Shown here one piece after another: positions 35,729-43,715 of a stretch of DNA of 64,000 nt (the first letter of the stretch is position 1; each line of letters opens with the position of its first letter). Position numbers and translations under genes: made by a program. The notes under the pieces are model-generated. The model ran no database searches, was not told where the DNA came from, and saw only the letters and a program-made list of their open reading frames with translations. Source of the stretch: JBEKTY01 sp049515555. Lineage in GTDB: Bacteria > Planctomycetota > Planctomycetia > Pirellulales > Thermoguttaceae. The DNA lies in assembly GCA_049515555.1 (NCBI GenBank), contig JBEKTY010000051.1:1-64000 (forward strand). The letters are read 5' to 3'.

Positions 35729-38239
35729 ATGTGCTGCAAAAGGTTAGCCGTAGCAGTTTGGATATTGGTGATTTGCGGGGGGATATCGCGGACAATGGCC
35801 CAGGACGAGCCGGACCCCGGCACTCGGCCGTTCCGGCCGTTCAACGGGTTCTTTAGCGACCTGGGCAAGCAGATTATGGGGCAGCCGGCCGATCAGCCTG
35901 CGCCGCCCCCGCAGTACGTGCCGAGGCAGGTTTACCCGCCGGGCGACGTGTCGCCGCGGACGAAGAGCGTCACGGCCCCGCCGGTCCGCGGGCCGGACGT
36001 GGCCGACGTGCCCGACGAGCCGCCGGCCAATTTCGCCCCTCAGGACGGCGGTTCACGGCTATTGTCGCGACCGGGAACGGTACTGGCTCGTCCCGAGGCG
36101 CCGGCGGCGCAGGCCGCCGCCCCTTCGGCGCAGACCGTCGCCCCTCCGCCACAGAGCATCGGCCCCCCGCCACTCGCGGACAGCCCGCCGGCACGGACCG
36201 ACAGCTCCTCGCCCGCCGCGCCGAGTCCGACGGGCGACAACTTTTCATTCCACTATAACGAGAGCGAGCCGCTGTACCAGCGGATGCAAGATACGCGGCG
36301 ATCGGCATTTGGCGACCCGGCGGCCAGCGGATCGGAGAAGGGCTCCGAGCCGGCTGCGGACTGGGCGACTGGTCGGCAGGCCGAGGCCCCGCCCGCATCG
36401 GGCGGTGGCCCGCAGTCGCCGGCTTCCACGGGCCTGGAGCCGCGGCTGGCCCCGCCGCGTCCGGCGGGCGATTCTGCGGCAGGAAAACCCGCGATAGCGG
36501 CGCCGGGCGAGCCGGCGGCAGGCCGGCCATCGCTATTGACGCCTAGCGGGCCAGCGGCGGGAAAGAGCCTCGTCGCGGCGCCGGGCGAGTCGCCCTCCGC
36601 GCCCAAAGAGTCCGACGTGCTCATCGCCCGCAACGGCCCCGTGCTCAGCATCGAGACGCTCGGGCCGCGGCGGATCGTGGTGGGGAAAGAGGCGGCCTAC
36701 GAGGTGACCGTGCAGAATTCGGGCGAGGTGCCCGCCGACGACGTAACCGTGCTGGTGAGCCTGCCCGAGTGGGCCGCCGTGGCCAACGCCGCGGCCACCG
36801 TGGGCGACACGCGGCCCGGCACCCAGGAGGGCAACCAGCCGCTGCGCTGGAGCGTGGGCTATCTGGCCGCCCGCTCCCGCGAGAAACTGACCCTCAAGAT
36901 CGTGCCCCACCAGAGCAAGCCCTTCGAGTTGTCCGTACGCTGGGACTGCAAACCCAGCGCCTCGCAGGCCATGATCGAGGTGCAGGAGCCGAAGCTGGTG
37001 ATGCGGTTGGCCGGACCGCACGAGGTCTTCTTCAACAAGCGGGAAGTCTACAAGCTCACCCTGTCGAACAGCGGCAACGGGCCGGCGGAGAACATCGCCC
37101 TGACCCTGGCGTCGTTGGCCGGCAGCGAGAGCCCGCCGGTCTCGCACCGCCTGGGCACGCTGGCCGCCGGCGAAGAGCGAACCATCGACGTCGAGCTGGT
37201 GGCCCGCCAGGCGGGCAACCTGACCATCCGCGTCGAGGCCCGCGGCGACGGCGGCGCGCATGCCGAGTTGGCCGAGAAAGTGGTCGTGCACCGACCCGGT
37301 CTGCGGATCGACATGGAAGGCCCCGCCACGCAATTCATCGGCGCCTCGGCCAGCTACAAGCTGCACGTGCGGAATCCGGGCGACGCCGCGGCCAAGAACA
37401 TCAAGGTCGGGCTGACCCTGCCCACCGGCGTGAAGTACGTCTCCGGAAGCGACGGCGCCCGGCTGTCGGCCGGCGGCGACAAGGTGCAGTGGAACGTGGA
37501 GCAGCTCGAGCCGGGCGGCGAGCGGGTACTGCTGGTCCGCTGCACGCTGGCGCTGTCCGGCAACAGCCGCCTGGAAGCGGCCTCCGTAGCCGACGACGAG
37601 CTGACGGCCGCGGCCGAGAGCGTGACCGAGGTCGAGGCCCTGGCCGACCTGCGATTGGAGTTGAAGGACCCCGACTGCCCGGTACCCGTCGGCCAGGACG
37701 CGGTCTACGAATTGCGGCTGCACAATCGGGGCACGAAGACGGCCGAGAACGTCGAGATCATGGCCTATTTCTCGAACAACGTCGAGCCCGCCGGCGCCGA
37801 AGGCCACCCGCATCGCATCAGTCCGGGGCAGGTGATCTTCAGTCCCATCGCCAACGTCGCGCCCGGGGCGGAGGTGGTACTGAAGGTGCGGGCGCGGGCC
37901 CAGACCGCCGGCAACCATATTTTCCGGGCCGAGGTGCACTGCAAGCCCTTGGGGATGCGATTGGTCCGCGAGGAGACGACGCATTTCTACACCGACGGAG
38001 CGGTGACCGAGCAGGCCGCCCGGCCCGGCGAGCCCGCGGCGGCCGCCCCGGCGGGCGAGCCCCTGCGAACCGCCGATCGGCGGGCGCTGCCCTTGCCGCC
38101 CCCGGGGGCGCAGCCCAAGCCGCTGGCCCAACCCCAGCCGGCCGTTCCGCCCCCGCTGGCCGCGCCGCCCCCGCCGGCTGTTCCGCCCAAGCCGCCTGCG
38201 CCGCCCCAGCCCGGCGTCGTCCCGGCCAAGCCGCTCTGA
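35729..38239 (+). CDS. Secreted protein with four DUF11-like repeats
   Basis: 836 residues. Signal peptide (AVAVWILVICGGISRTMAQ), a long Pro/Ala/Ser-rich low-complexity region (~40-300), then four consecutive beta-sandwich repeats of DUF11 type (YEVTVQNSGEVPADDVTVLV, YKLTLSNSGNGPAENIALTL, YKLHVRNPGDAAAKNIKVGL, YELRLHNRGTKTAENVEIMA). A Pro-rich tail ends the protein. The repeats are typical of surface stalk proteins. No catalytic motif. AGGGGAAG lies before ATG 35729. Confidence 0.82.
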   Translation: MCCKRLAVAVWILVICGGISRTMAQDEPDPGTRPFRPFNGFFSDLGKQIMGQPADQPAPPPQYVPRQVYPPGDVSPRTKSVTAPPVRGPDVADVPDEPPANFAPQDGGSRLLSRPGTVLARPEAPAAQAAAPSAQTVAPPPQSIGPPPLADSPPARTDSSSPAAPSPTGDNFSFHYNESEPLYQRMQDTRRSAFGDPAASGSEKGSEPAADWATGRQAEAPPASGGGPQSPASTGLEPRLAPPRPAGDSAAGKPAIAAPGEPAAGRPSLLTPSGPAAGKSLVAAPGESPSAPKESDVLIARNGPVLSIETLGPRRIVVGKEAAYEVTVQNSGEVPADDVTVLVSLPEWAAVANAAATVGDTRPGTQEGNQPLRWSVGYLAARSREKLTLKIVPHQSKPFELSVRWDCKPSASQAMIEVQEPKLVMRLAGPHEVFFNKREVYKLTLSNSGNGPAENIALTLASLAGSESPPVSHRLGTLAAGEERTIDVELVARQAGNLTIRVEARGDGGAHAELAEKVVVHRPGLRIDMEGPATQFIGASASYKLHVRNPGDAAAKNIKVGLTLPTGVKYVSGSDGARLSAGGDKVQWNVEQLEPGGERVLLVRCTLALSGNSRLEAASVADDELTAAAESVTEVEALADLRLELKDPDCPVPVGQDAVYELRLHNRGTKTAENVEIMAYFSNNVEPAGAEGHPHRISPGQVIFSPIANVAPGAEVVLKVRARAQTAGNHIFRAEVHCKPLGMRLVREETTHFYTDGAVTEQAARPGEPAAAAPAGEPLRTADRRALPLPPPGAQPKPLAQPQPAVPPPLAAPPPPAVPPKPPAPPQPGVVPAKPL

Positions 38240-38268
38240 AAAACCATCTCGACAGAGCAAATCCGCTG

Positions 38269-38503
38269 GTCCCCTCTCCCTCCGGGAGAGGGTTAGCCCG
38301 GATTATTCACCAATCGTTCGTAGTGACCGCATTCATGCGGTCCTTGACCTGTTCACACTCTCCAGACCCGATAAATCGGGTCAGTACGAGCCCCGGTGAA
38401 TAGTCCCGGTTAGGGTGAGGGCAGGCAGCGAGGAACCGGCCACTACTTGCGATGCGGCCAAAATGCCCTCACCCCCTGCCCCTCTCCCTAAGGGAGAGGG
38501 GAG
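38269..38503. repeat. CTCTCCC palindromic element, copy 2, interrupted by a MITE
   Basis: Left portion 38269-38292 (CCCTCTCCCTCCGGGAGAGG) and right portion from 38414 (GGTGAGGGC to CCCTAAGGGAGAGGGGAG) match the intact element at 27554-27678. The 121-bp interruption is the MITE with its duplicated TTAG. It fills the interval between two convergent genes. Confidence 0.88.
38293..38413. mobile_element. MITE copy 2 with TTAG target duplication, nested
   Basis: 113-bp element (38297-38409) with ends CCCGGATTATTCAC and GTGAATAGTCCCGG, flanked by TTAG at 38293-38296 and 38410-38413. Internal palindromes GACCGCATTCATGCGGTC and GACCCGATAAATCGGGTC match copy 1 in inverse orientation. Confidence 0.93.
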
Positions 38504-38514
38504 CCTATGAGAGC

Positions 38515-38955
38515 TTAACGCTGGATGTAGTCTCGCATGAACCGGTTCTCGACGGCCAGGTGATCGTGCTCGGCCTTCAGCAGATCGCCGATCGAGACCA
38601 TGCCCACCAGCCGGCCTTCCGATAGCACCGGCACGTGCCGGATGCGATGGGTCGTCATCACGCCCATCAGGTCCATCACCAGATCGTCCGGCGTGGCCGT
38701 GATCAAGCGGGTGGTCATCACCGCGCTGACCAGGATGCTTGCCAGGTCGCAGTTGCCCTTGGCCAGGCATCGCAACAGGTCGCGCTCCGTAACGATCCCC
38801 ACCAACTGCTCGCCCTCGGCCAGGTCCCGCCGGCAGACGAGCATCGACCCGATATTGTGCTCCGCCATGCGGCGGACGACCTCGGCCAGCGATGCCTCGG
38901 GCGGGGCCGTGTAGACCGTGGTCCCCTTGGCCAACAGGATCTCCTGGAGCTTCAT
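38515..38955 (-). CDS. CBS domain pair protein
   Basis: 146 residues containing two CBS domains: MKLQEILLAKGTTVYTAPPE to VGIVTERDLLRCL, and VMTTRLITATPDDLV to HVPVLSEGRLVGMVSIGDLL. CBS pairs bind adenosine nucleotides and regulate partner proteins; stand-alone ones usually sense energy state. Start 38955 is preferred (GGAGGAG upstream, canonical N-terminus). Partner unknown. Confidence 0.9.
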   Translation of the reverse strand: MKLQEILLAKGTTVYTAPPEASLAEVVRRMAEHNIGSMLVCRRDLAEGEQLVGIVTERDLLRCLAKGNCDLASILVSAVMTTRLITATPDDLVMDLMGVMTTHRIRHVPVLSEGRLVGMVSIGDLLKAEHDHLAVENRFMRDYIQR

Positions 38956-39063
38956 GAGGCGGACTCCTCCGGGCAGACATTCAGGTGGCCACGAGCGGGA
39001 AACCCCCGCGCCGGCCGCCCCCAAAATGCTACGGCTCCGCTCCCCGGGAATCAAGGGTCCCCC

Positions 39064-39657
39064 CTAAGCAATCCCGTGGGCCTGCTCGTAGGCCAGGATG
39101 AGGTCTGCGTGCCGGAGCGTCAGGTCGATGTCGTCCCAGCCGCCCAGCAGGCAGTGGCGGCGGAAGTCGTCGACCTCGAAGGGCCATCGCAGGCCCCCGC
39201 CGCCGGTGATCGTGCGCTCTTCGAGGTCCACGCTGAGGCGGTAGCCCGGCTGGGCCGCCACGCGGGCGAACAACTCGTCGATGCGGGCCTCGTCCAGGCG
39301 GATGGGCAGCAGGCCGTTCTTGAAGCAGTTGTTGAAGAAGATGTCGGCGAAACTGGGGGCCAGCAGCACGCGGAAGCCGAAGTCGTCCAGGGCCCAGGGG
39401 GCGTGCTCGCGGCTCGAGCCGCAGCCGAAGTTCCGCCGCGCCAGCAGGATCGATGCACCCGCATACTCCGGCCGATTCAGCTCGAAATCGGGATTGTCCG
39501 TGCCGTCGTCGCGAAACCGCCAATCGAAGAACAGGAACCGGCCGAACCCGGTCCGCTCGATCCGCTTCAGAAATTGCTTGGGGATGATCTGGTCGGTATC
39601 GACGTTGGCGCGGTCCATCGGCAGGACCAGGCCCGTGTGTCGCGTGAAGGGTCGCAT
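39064..39657 (-). CDS. leuD: 3-isopropylmalate dehydratase small subunit
   Basis: 197 residues, standard. Conserved NVDTDQIIPKQFLKRIERTG, NFGCGSSREHAPWAL and SFADIFFNNCFKNGLLP. With LeuC it isomerises 2- to 3-isopropylmalate in leucine synthesis. It follows leuC on the same strand; the 113-bp gap is filled by inverted heptamer arrays, more than the short spacing usual in leuCD. Confidence 0.95.
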   Translation of the reverse strand: MRPFTRHTGLVLPMDRANVDTDQIIPKQFLKRIERTGFGRFLFFDWRFRDDGTDNPDFELNRPEYAGASILLARRNFGCGSSREHAPWALDDFGFRVLLAPSFADIFFNNCFKNGLLPIRLDEARIDELFARVAAQPGYRLSVDLEERTITGGGGLRWPFEVDDFRRHCLLGGWDDIDLTLRHADLILAYEQAHGIA

Positions 39658-39674
39658 GACGATGCCTTCGGTGG

Positions 39675-39761
39675 TAAATGTTCAAATGACAAAATGTTCA
39701 ATGTTCAATGAACCCGGCGCGAGGACCGCACTCTCATTGAACATTGAACATTCATTCATTT
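39675..39761. repeat. Inverted heptamer arrays between leuC and leuD
   Basis: ATGTTCA-type units (39676-39711) and complementary ATTGAAC units (39735-39761) surround a 23-bp GC-rich spacer. A hairpin in the leuCD transcript is expected. Confidence 0.82.
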
Positions 39762-39770
39762 GGTTATTTT

Positions 39771-41180
39771 TCAGCGGTACTCCCACTGGCGGATATCGAC
39801 GAAGTGGCCGGCCACGGCCGCGGCGGCGGCCATGGTGGGCGAGACCAGGTGCGTGCGGCCGCCCTTGCCCTGCCGGCCCTCGAAATTGCGGTTGCTGGTC
39901 GAGGCGCAGCGCTCGCCCGGCTCCAGCCGGTCGGGGTTCATGGCCAGGCACATGCTGCAGCCCGACTCGCGCCAGTCGCACCCGGCGGCCTGGAATATCC
40001 GGTCCAGCCCTTCGGCCTCTGCCTGCCGCTTGACCTGCTGGCTGCCGGGCACGACCATGACCCGCACGCCGGGGGCCGCGCGATAGCCGCGGACCACGGC
40101 CGCCGCCGCACGCAGGTCCTCGATCCGCCCGTTGGTGCACGAACCGATGAACACGCGATCGATGGGGATGGCGATCAGCGGCGTGCCCGCCGCCAAGCCC
40201 ATGTACTCCAGGGCCCGGGCGGCCGCTTTCTGATCGGTGGGGTTGGCCAACGCCGCCGGGTCGGGCACCTTGCCGCCCACGTCCACCACCTGGCCGGGAC
40301 TGGTGCCCCAGGTCACCTGCGGCTGGACCTCCTCGGCGTGGAACTGCCGGCTGCGGTCGTAGCGGGCCCCGGGGTCGGTGGGCAGTTGCTTCCACTCCCG
40401 GACGGCGGCCTCGAAATCCACCGGCGCCGCCGGCCGGCCCCGCAGATAGGCGAAGGTCGTTTCGTCCGGGGCGATCAGGCCGGCGCGGGCCCCCGCCTCG
40501 ATCGTCATGTTGCAAACCGTCATCCGCTCTTCCATGCTCAGGGCCCGCACCGCCGAGCCGGTGTACTCGACGCAATAGCCGGTGCCGCCGCTGGTCGAGA
40601 TGCGGCCGATGAGCCACAGGATGAGGTCCTTGGCCGTTACGCCCCGCGGCAGCCGGCCCTCGATGCCAAGCTCCATCGTCTGCGGCTTGTGCTGCAAGAG
40701 GGTCTGCGTGGCCAGCACGTGCTCGACCTCGCTGGTGCCGATGCCGAAGGCCAGCGCCCCCAAGGCCCCGTGCGTGGCCGTATGGCTGTCGCCGCAGACG
40801 ATCGTCATGCCGGGCTGGGTCAGCCCCAGCTCCGGCCCGATGACGTGCACGATCCCCTGGTTCGGATCGTCCAGATCATACAGCCGGATGCCGAACTCCT
40901 GGCAGTTCCGCCGCAGCACGTCGATCTGCTGCTTGGCCACGGGGTCGGCAATCGGCAACCCGCGATCGGTGGTGGGCACGTTGTGATCCACCGTGGCCAC
41001 GGTCCGCACGGGCCGCCGCACCCGCCGCCCCGCCGTCCGCAGACCCTCGAAGGCCTGCGGGCTGGTCACCTCGTGCACAAGCTGCAAGTCGATGTACAGC
41101 ACCGTCTGCTTGCCAGGCTCGGCGCAGACCACGTGCCGGTCCCAAATCTTCTCGAACATCGTTCGCGGTGCGTTTGCCAT
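39771..41180 (-). CDS. leuC: 3-isopropylmalate dehydratase large subunit
   Basis: 469 residues, standard. Aconitase-superfamily motifs: VDHNVPTTDRG, GDSHTATHGALGALAFGIG and the Fe-S cysteines in FIGSCTNGRIEDL and CSMCLAMNPD. It carries the 4Fe-4S cluster and substrate site of isopropylmalate isomerase with LeuD, encoded next. Octamer arrays lie upstream of its start. Confidence 0.96.
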   Translation of the reverse strand: MANAPRTMFEKIWDRHVVCAEPGKQTVLYIDLQLVHEVTSPQAFEGLRTAGRRVRRPVRTVATVDHNVPTTDRGLPIADPVAKQQIDVLRRNCQEFGIRLYDLDDPNQGIVHVIGPELGLTQPGMTIVCGDSHTATHGALGALAFGIGTSEVEHVLATQTLLQHKPQTMELGIEGRLPRGVTAKDLILWLIGRISTSGGTGYCVEYTGSAVRALSMEERMTVCNMTIEAGARAGLIAPDETTFAYLRGRPAAPVDFEAAVREWKQLPTDPGARYDRSRQFHAEEVQPQVTWGTSPGQVVDVGGKVPDPAALANPTDQKAAARALEYMGLAAGTPLIAIPIDRVFIGSCTNGRIEDLRAAAAVVRGYRAAPGVRVMVVPGSQQVKRQAEAEGLDRIFQAAGCDWRESGCSMCLAMNPDRLEPGERCASTSNRNFEGRQGKGGRTHLVSPTMAAAAAVAGHFVDIRQWEYR

Positions 41181-41220
41181 GGCGCCTATTGTATCCGAAA
41201 CCGTTTACCGGTGGGATTGT

Positions 41221-41373
41221 AGGGATTTGGGGATTTAGGGATTTAGGGATTTGGGAAACTAGCTGGCGGCCAACAGCCGCCGGATACTGGGGGTGCGAGG
41301 GCGAGCCAGCGGAAGGCCCCAGAGTCTAAACCCCTAAACCCCTAAATCCCCAAATCCCCAAATCCCTAAATCC
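41221..41373. repeat. Inverted octamer arrays
   Basis: Four AGGGATTT/GGGGATTT units (41221-41252) and six complementary units CTAAACCC, CTAAATCC, CCAAATCC (41326-41373) flank ~73 bp containing GCGGCC-type hairpin GGCGGCCAACAGCCGCC. It lies upstream of leuC and abuts the end of the next gene. Confidence 0.88.
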
Positions 41374-41384
41374 CTGTACGCCCC

Positions 41385-42065
41385 TCACGCCGCCAGCCGC
41401 CGGGCGGCCCCGGCCAGCCGATCCAGCTCGGCCTGCGAGACCAGGCGGACCGCCGTGCGTCCCCCGCCGGTCAGTTCCTCCAGGAACACCAGCGAGCGGT
41501 CATGGAGCAAGCGGGGGATGTAGAACCACGCCCGGGCCAGCGGCTGCGATTCCCCTAGCGCCGAGAGGATCACCAGATCGGCCTTGCCCAGCATGTTGGC
41601 GGTGCGCGACAGCCCCTCGGCGGGCGTCGCCGGCACCAACCGGATCCGCGCTCCGGTGGCCGTCAGCAGGCAGTGCGCCCGGCGGAGTGAAACACCGGGC
41701 GGGTCCGTTTCCCGCCGGTCCTCGAACAGATCGATGCCCGTGTAGCGAATTGCCCGGGCCGGATGGTGGCCGCCGGCCAATTGGATCATGTTCACGGCCC
41801 GCCGGGCGGTGCCGATGCCCAGTTCCACGATGCTGGCCGCCCGGCTGCGCTGGATTGCTCGATAAATTATGCGGTCTGCGGCCGGTTTCGAGAGATGGAG
41901 AAGATAGAAGAGCCTCAGACGACTGGGAGGGGTCAACGCGGCCTCCTGCGCTAGAAAGAAGGGGAAGCAGAGATCACGCGGCCTCGTGCCGCGCGTTATG
42001 GGATTTCGGCTCCGGGGAGCCGGCCGGTTCAAGGAAATCGTCGACCCGACCGGGGTTTTCGCCAC
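41385..42065 (-). CDS. SAM-dependent methyltransferase-like protein
   Basis: 226 residues. A Rossmann-type motif I is visible in ASIVELGIGTARRAVNMI, followed by an acidic strand end (YTGIDLFEDR) and KADLVILSAL in the motif IV position. The N-terminal helix (PPSRLRLFYLLHLSKPAADR) resembles small planctomycete methyltransferase-like proteins. The C-terminal half is short, so activity is uncertain. The start is taken at 42065 for want of a better one; the first ~25 residues look non-conserved. Confidence 0.55.
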   Translation of the reverse strand: MAKTPVGSTISLNRPAPRSRNPITRGTRPRDLCFPFFLAQEAALTPPSRLRLFYLLHLSKPAADRIIYRAIQRSRAASIVELGIGTARRAVNMIQLAGGHHPARAIRYTGIDLFEDRRETDPPGVSLRRAHCLLTATGARIRLVPATPAEGLSRTANMLGKADLVILSALGESQPLARAWFYIPRLLHDRSLVFLEELTGGGRTAVRLVSQAELDRLAGAARRLAA

Positions 42066-42117
42066 CCGGCCGCCGGCACCGCATGGCCGTGCGGTTTATC
42101 GGCGTGAAGACTGTCGG

Positions 42118-42206
42118 CAGCCACGGATTAAACACGGATCAAACGCGGACAGCCCGAGAGACCTGAATCCCAGTCCGTGTTCAATCCGTGTTCAATCCGT
42201 GGCTAG
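42118..42206. repeat. Gene-less 11-bp repeat pair
   Basis: Left arm CCACGGATTAAACACGGATC and right arm CCGTGTTCAATCCGTGTTCA are inverted, separated by ~20 bp. It is the same family as the arms around the GxxExxY gene at 13759-14217, but without the gene. The right arm overlaps the end of the adjacent metalloprotease gene, encoding its last residues SHGLNTD. Confidence 0.82.
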
Positions 42207-43191
42207 CGCTCTCCCGAGCGATCCGCCGGAGCCGCTGGCTTAGCAGGCCCGGCTGGCGGCCCTCCCGCAGGTCGGCCAGATAGGCGATCAGCTCATCCCG
42301 GGCAGGGGGCGGCCCCGATAGCAGGAAGTGCACCCAGGCCCGGCAGCCCGCGTACTCGGCCTGACCCATTTGGGCCAGATCGGTCCTCGTCTCCAGGGTT
42401 GCCAGGTCCGGCAGAGGGGGATCGGCGCCGCTCTGGGCGTCTCCGTGTCCCCGCCTCCCCGCGTCCGCAATTAGTGGCCAGTGGCTGGTGGCTGGTGGCT
42501 GGCCCGTCGTCCGTCGCCCGTCGCCCGTCGGTTCCGCTCCTCGCCCCTCGCCCCTCGCCACTCGCCCCTGCCGTTGCTTCGGCGGCAGCTCGAAATACTG
42601 GGCCAGGCCCTCGTCGAGCCACAACGGCACCAAGCGCAGCGCGGCGTGCAACATGGCGTGGGTGCATTCGTGACGCAAATCGACCTCCACGCTGGGGCTC
42701 CAGTAGGCGAACACCCGGCCCGGGCCCCGGCCCTTAACGTACAACGCCCGGCGGTACGGCACCCCGGGCAGATAGCGGCTTAGGTAGTCGGCATAGCTCG
42801 CCCGGTCGTGAAACAGATAGACCTCGATCGGCCGCTTCGCCGGCGGAATGCCGAGCAGGCGGGCCAGCTCGGCCTCGATGCCCGCCAGGCTCGCCAGCAG
42901 CGGGTCCAGGCCGGCCAGCGGGAAGTCGGCCCGGCAGACCAGCGGGCCCACCGTTTGCGAGTCGGTCCAGCCCGCCCGAGCCCCCCCGGCCATCCCTCCG
43001 GCCAACAGCACCAGTATCGCCGCCAGCCCGCGGCCCAGGCCAACGGGACCGCCGGGGCTCGACCCCACCGAGTTCATCTCGGTGGTTAAGGAGGCTGGAC
43101 AGCTAGACCCGCCGAGTATCTCCCCCCCCGACCCCACCGAGTTCATCTCGGTGGTGAAGCAGGCTGGAGGGCTATCGGGCTTTATTGGCAT
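42181..43191 (-). CDS. DUF1570-type zinc metalloprotease-like protein
   Basis: 336 residues. A hydrophobic segment (GRGLAAILVLLAGGMAGGAR) is the likely signal. The core has the gluzincin motif HECTH (HExxH) with downstream Glu in WLDEGLAQYFE, as in DUF1570 putative peptidases. Two anomalies come from repeats: the N-terminus contains TTEMNSVGS twice, encoded by palindromes at 43061 and 43130, and residues ~210-245 (RVARGEGRGAEPTGDGRRTT) are encoded by heptamer arrays. The start may be Met39 (43077); Met1 has the better GGAG upstream. Proteolytic activity is inferred. Confidence 0.72.
   Translation of the reverse strand: MPIKPDSPPACFTTEMNSVGSGGEILGGSSCPASLTTEMNSVGSSPGGPVGLGRGLAAILVLLAGGMAGGARAGWTDSQTVGPLVCRADFPLAGLDPLLASLAGIEAELARLLGIPPAKRPIEVYLFHDRASYADYLSRYLPGVPYRRALYVKGRGPGRVFAYWSPSVEVDLRHECTHAMLHAALRLVPLWLDEGLAQYFELPPKQRQGRVARGEGRGAEPTGDGRRTTGQPPATSHWPLIADAGRRGHGDAQSGADPPLPDLATLETRTDLAQMGQAEYAGCRAWVHFLLSGPPPARDELIAYLADLREGRQPGLLSQRLRRIARESASHGLNTD
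42474..42568. repeat. Three heptamer arrays inside a reading frame
   Basis: GTGGCTG units (42474-42501), GTCGCCC/GTCGTCC units (42506-42526) and TCGCCCC/TCGCCAC units (42541-42568), all at 7 bp period. They lie in frame in the metalloprotease gene; the last two types match the arrays at 30454-30621. Confidence 0.88.
43061..43168. repeat. Two copies of an ACCGAGTTCATCTCGGT palindrome
   Basis: Copies at 43061-43098 and 43130-43168 share GACCCCACCGAGTTCATCTC followed by GGTGGT and GGCTGG. Each encodes TTEMNSVG on the minus strand, so each offers an ATG in frame with the metalloprotease. Confidence 0.85.
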
Positions 43192-43457
43192 TCCACGGAT
43201 TATCTCCTGCCCCCTTCAGCCCGAGCCGGCTGATGGCCTCGCCGGCCGCCCGGCCCCCAGCCGGGCTCAACCAGTCGGGACGTTAAGAAACCTGGCTCGC
43301 GGCGTCAAGCCCAGCCGGCGGCCCACCCCACCTTGGGCGGGTGGCACTGCTGGCTTGTCCAGCAGTTTACGCCGGACATCAGGAATCGCCCCCGCGCCGG
43401 GAACGAATCTGTCAGAGACCCAGCGCCCGAACATGGCAATGAAAACAGCAATAATCG

Positions 43458-43660
43458 GTTATAACTGGACTTTTGCAAATTGGGATGGGGACGACACAAG
43501 TGGTCCCCCTCTCCCTCCGGGAGAGGGCCGGGGTGAGGGGAACCTGCGTTGGTCACGAAAAATGGAAAAGCAGAATCCTCACCCATTTCCCCTCACCCTA
43601 ACCCTCTCCCGGAGGGAGAGGGGACCGGGCCTCCGCAATTTGCAAAAGTCCAGTTATAAT
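43458..43660. repeat. Nested palindromic element (CTCTCCC copy 3 inside outer inverted repeats)
   Basis: Outer inverted repeats of ~25 bp (43458-43481 and 43636-43660, TTATAACTGGACTTTTGCAA) enclose a CTCTCCCTCCGGGAGAGGG element (43503-43625) with complementary halves. It fills the gap between the metalloprotease and the next surface gene. The remaining ~200 bp on the left contain a half-copy of the TGGCACTGCTGGCTTG palindrome at ~43340. Confidence 0.85.
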
Positions 43661-43715
43661 AGGGCTAATGATTCTCTTCGCTTGACATGGCTTTTTTTCG
43701 TGAAAGGGCCCCGAC

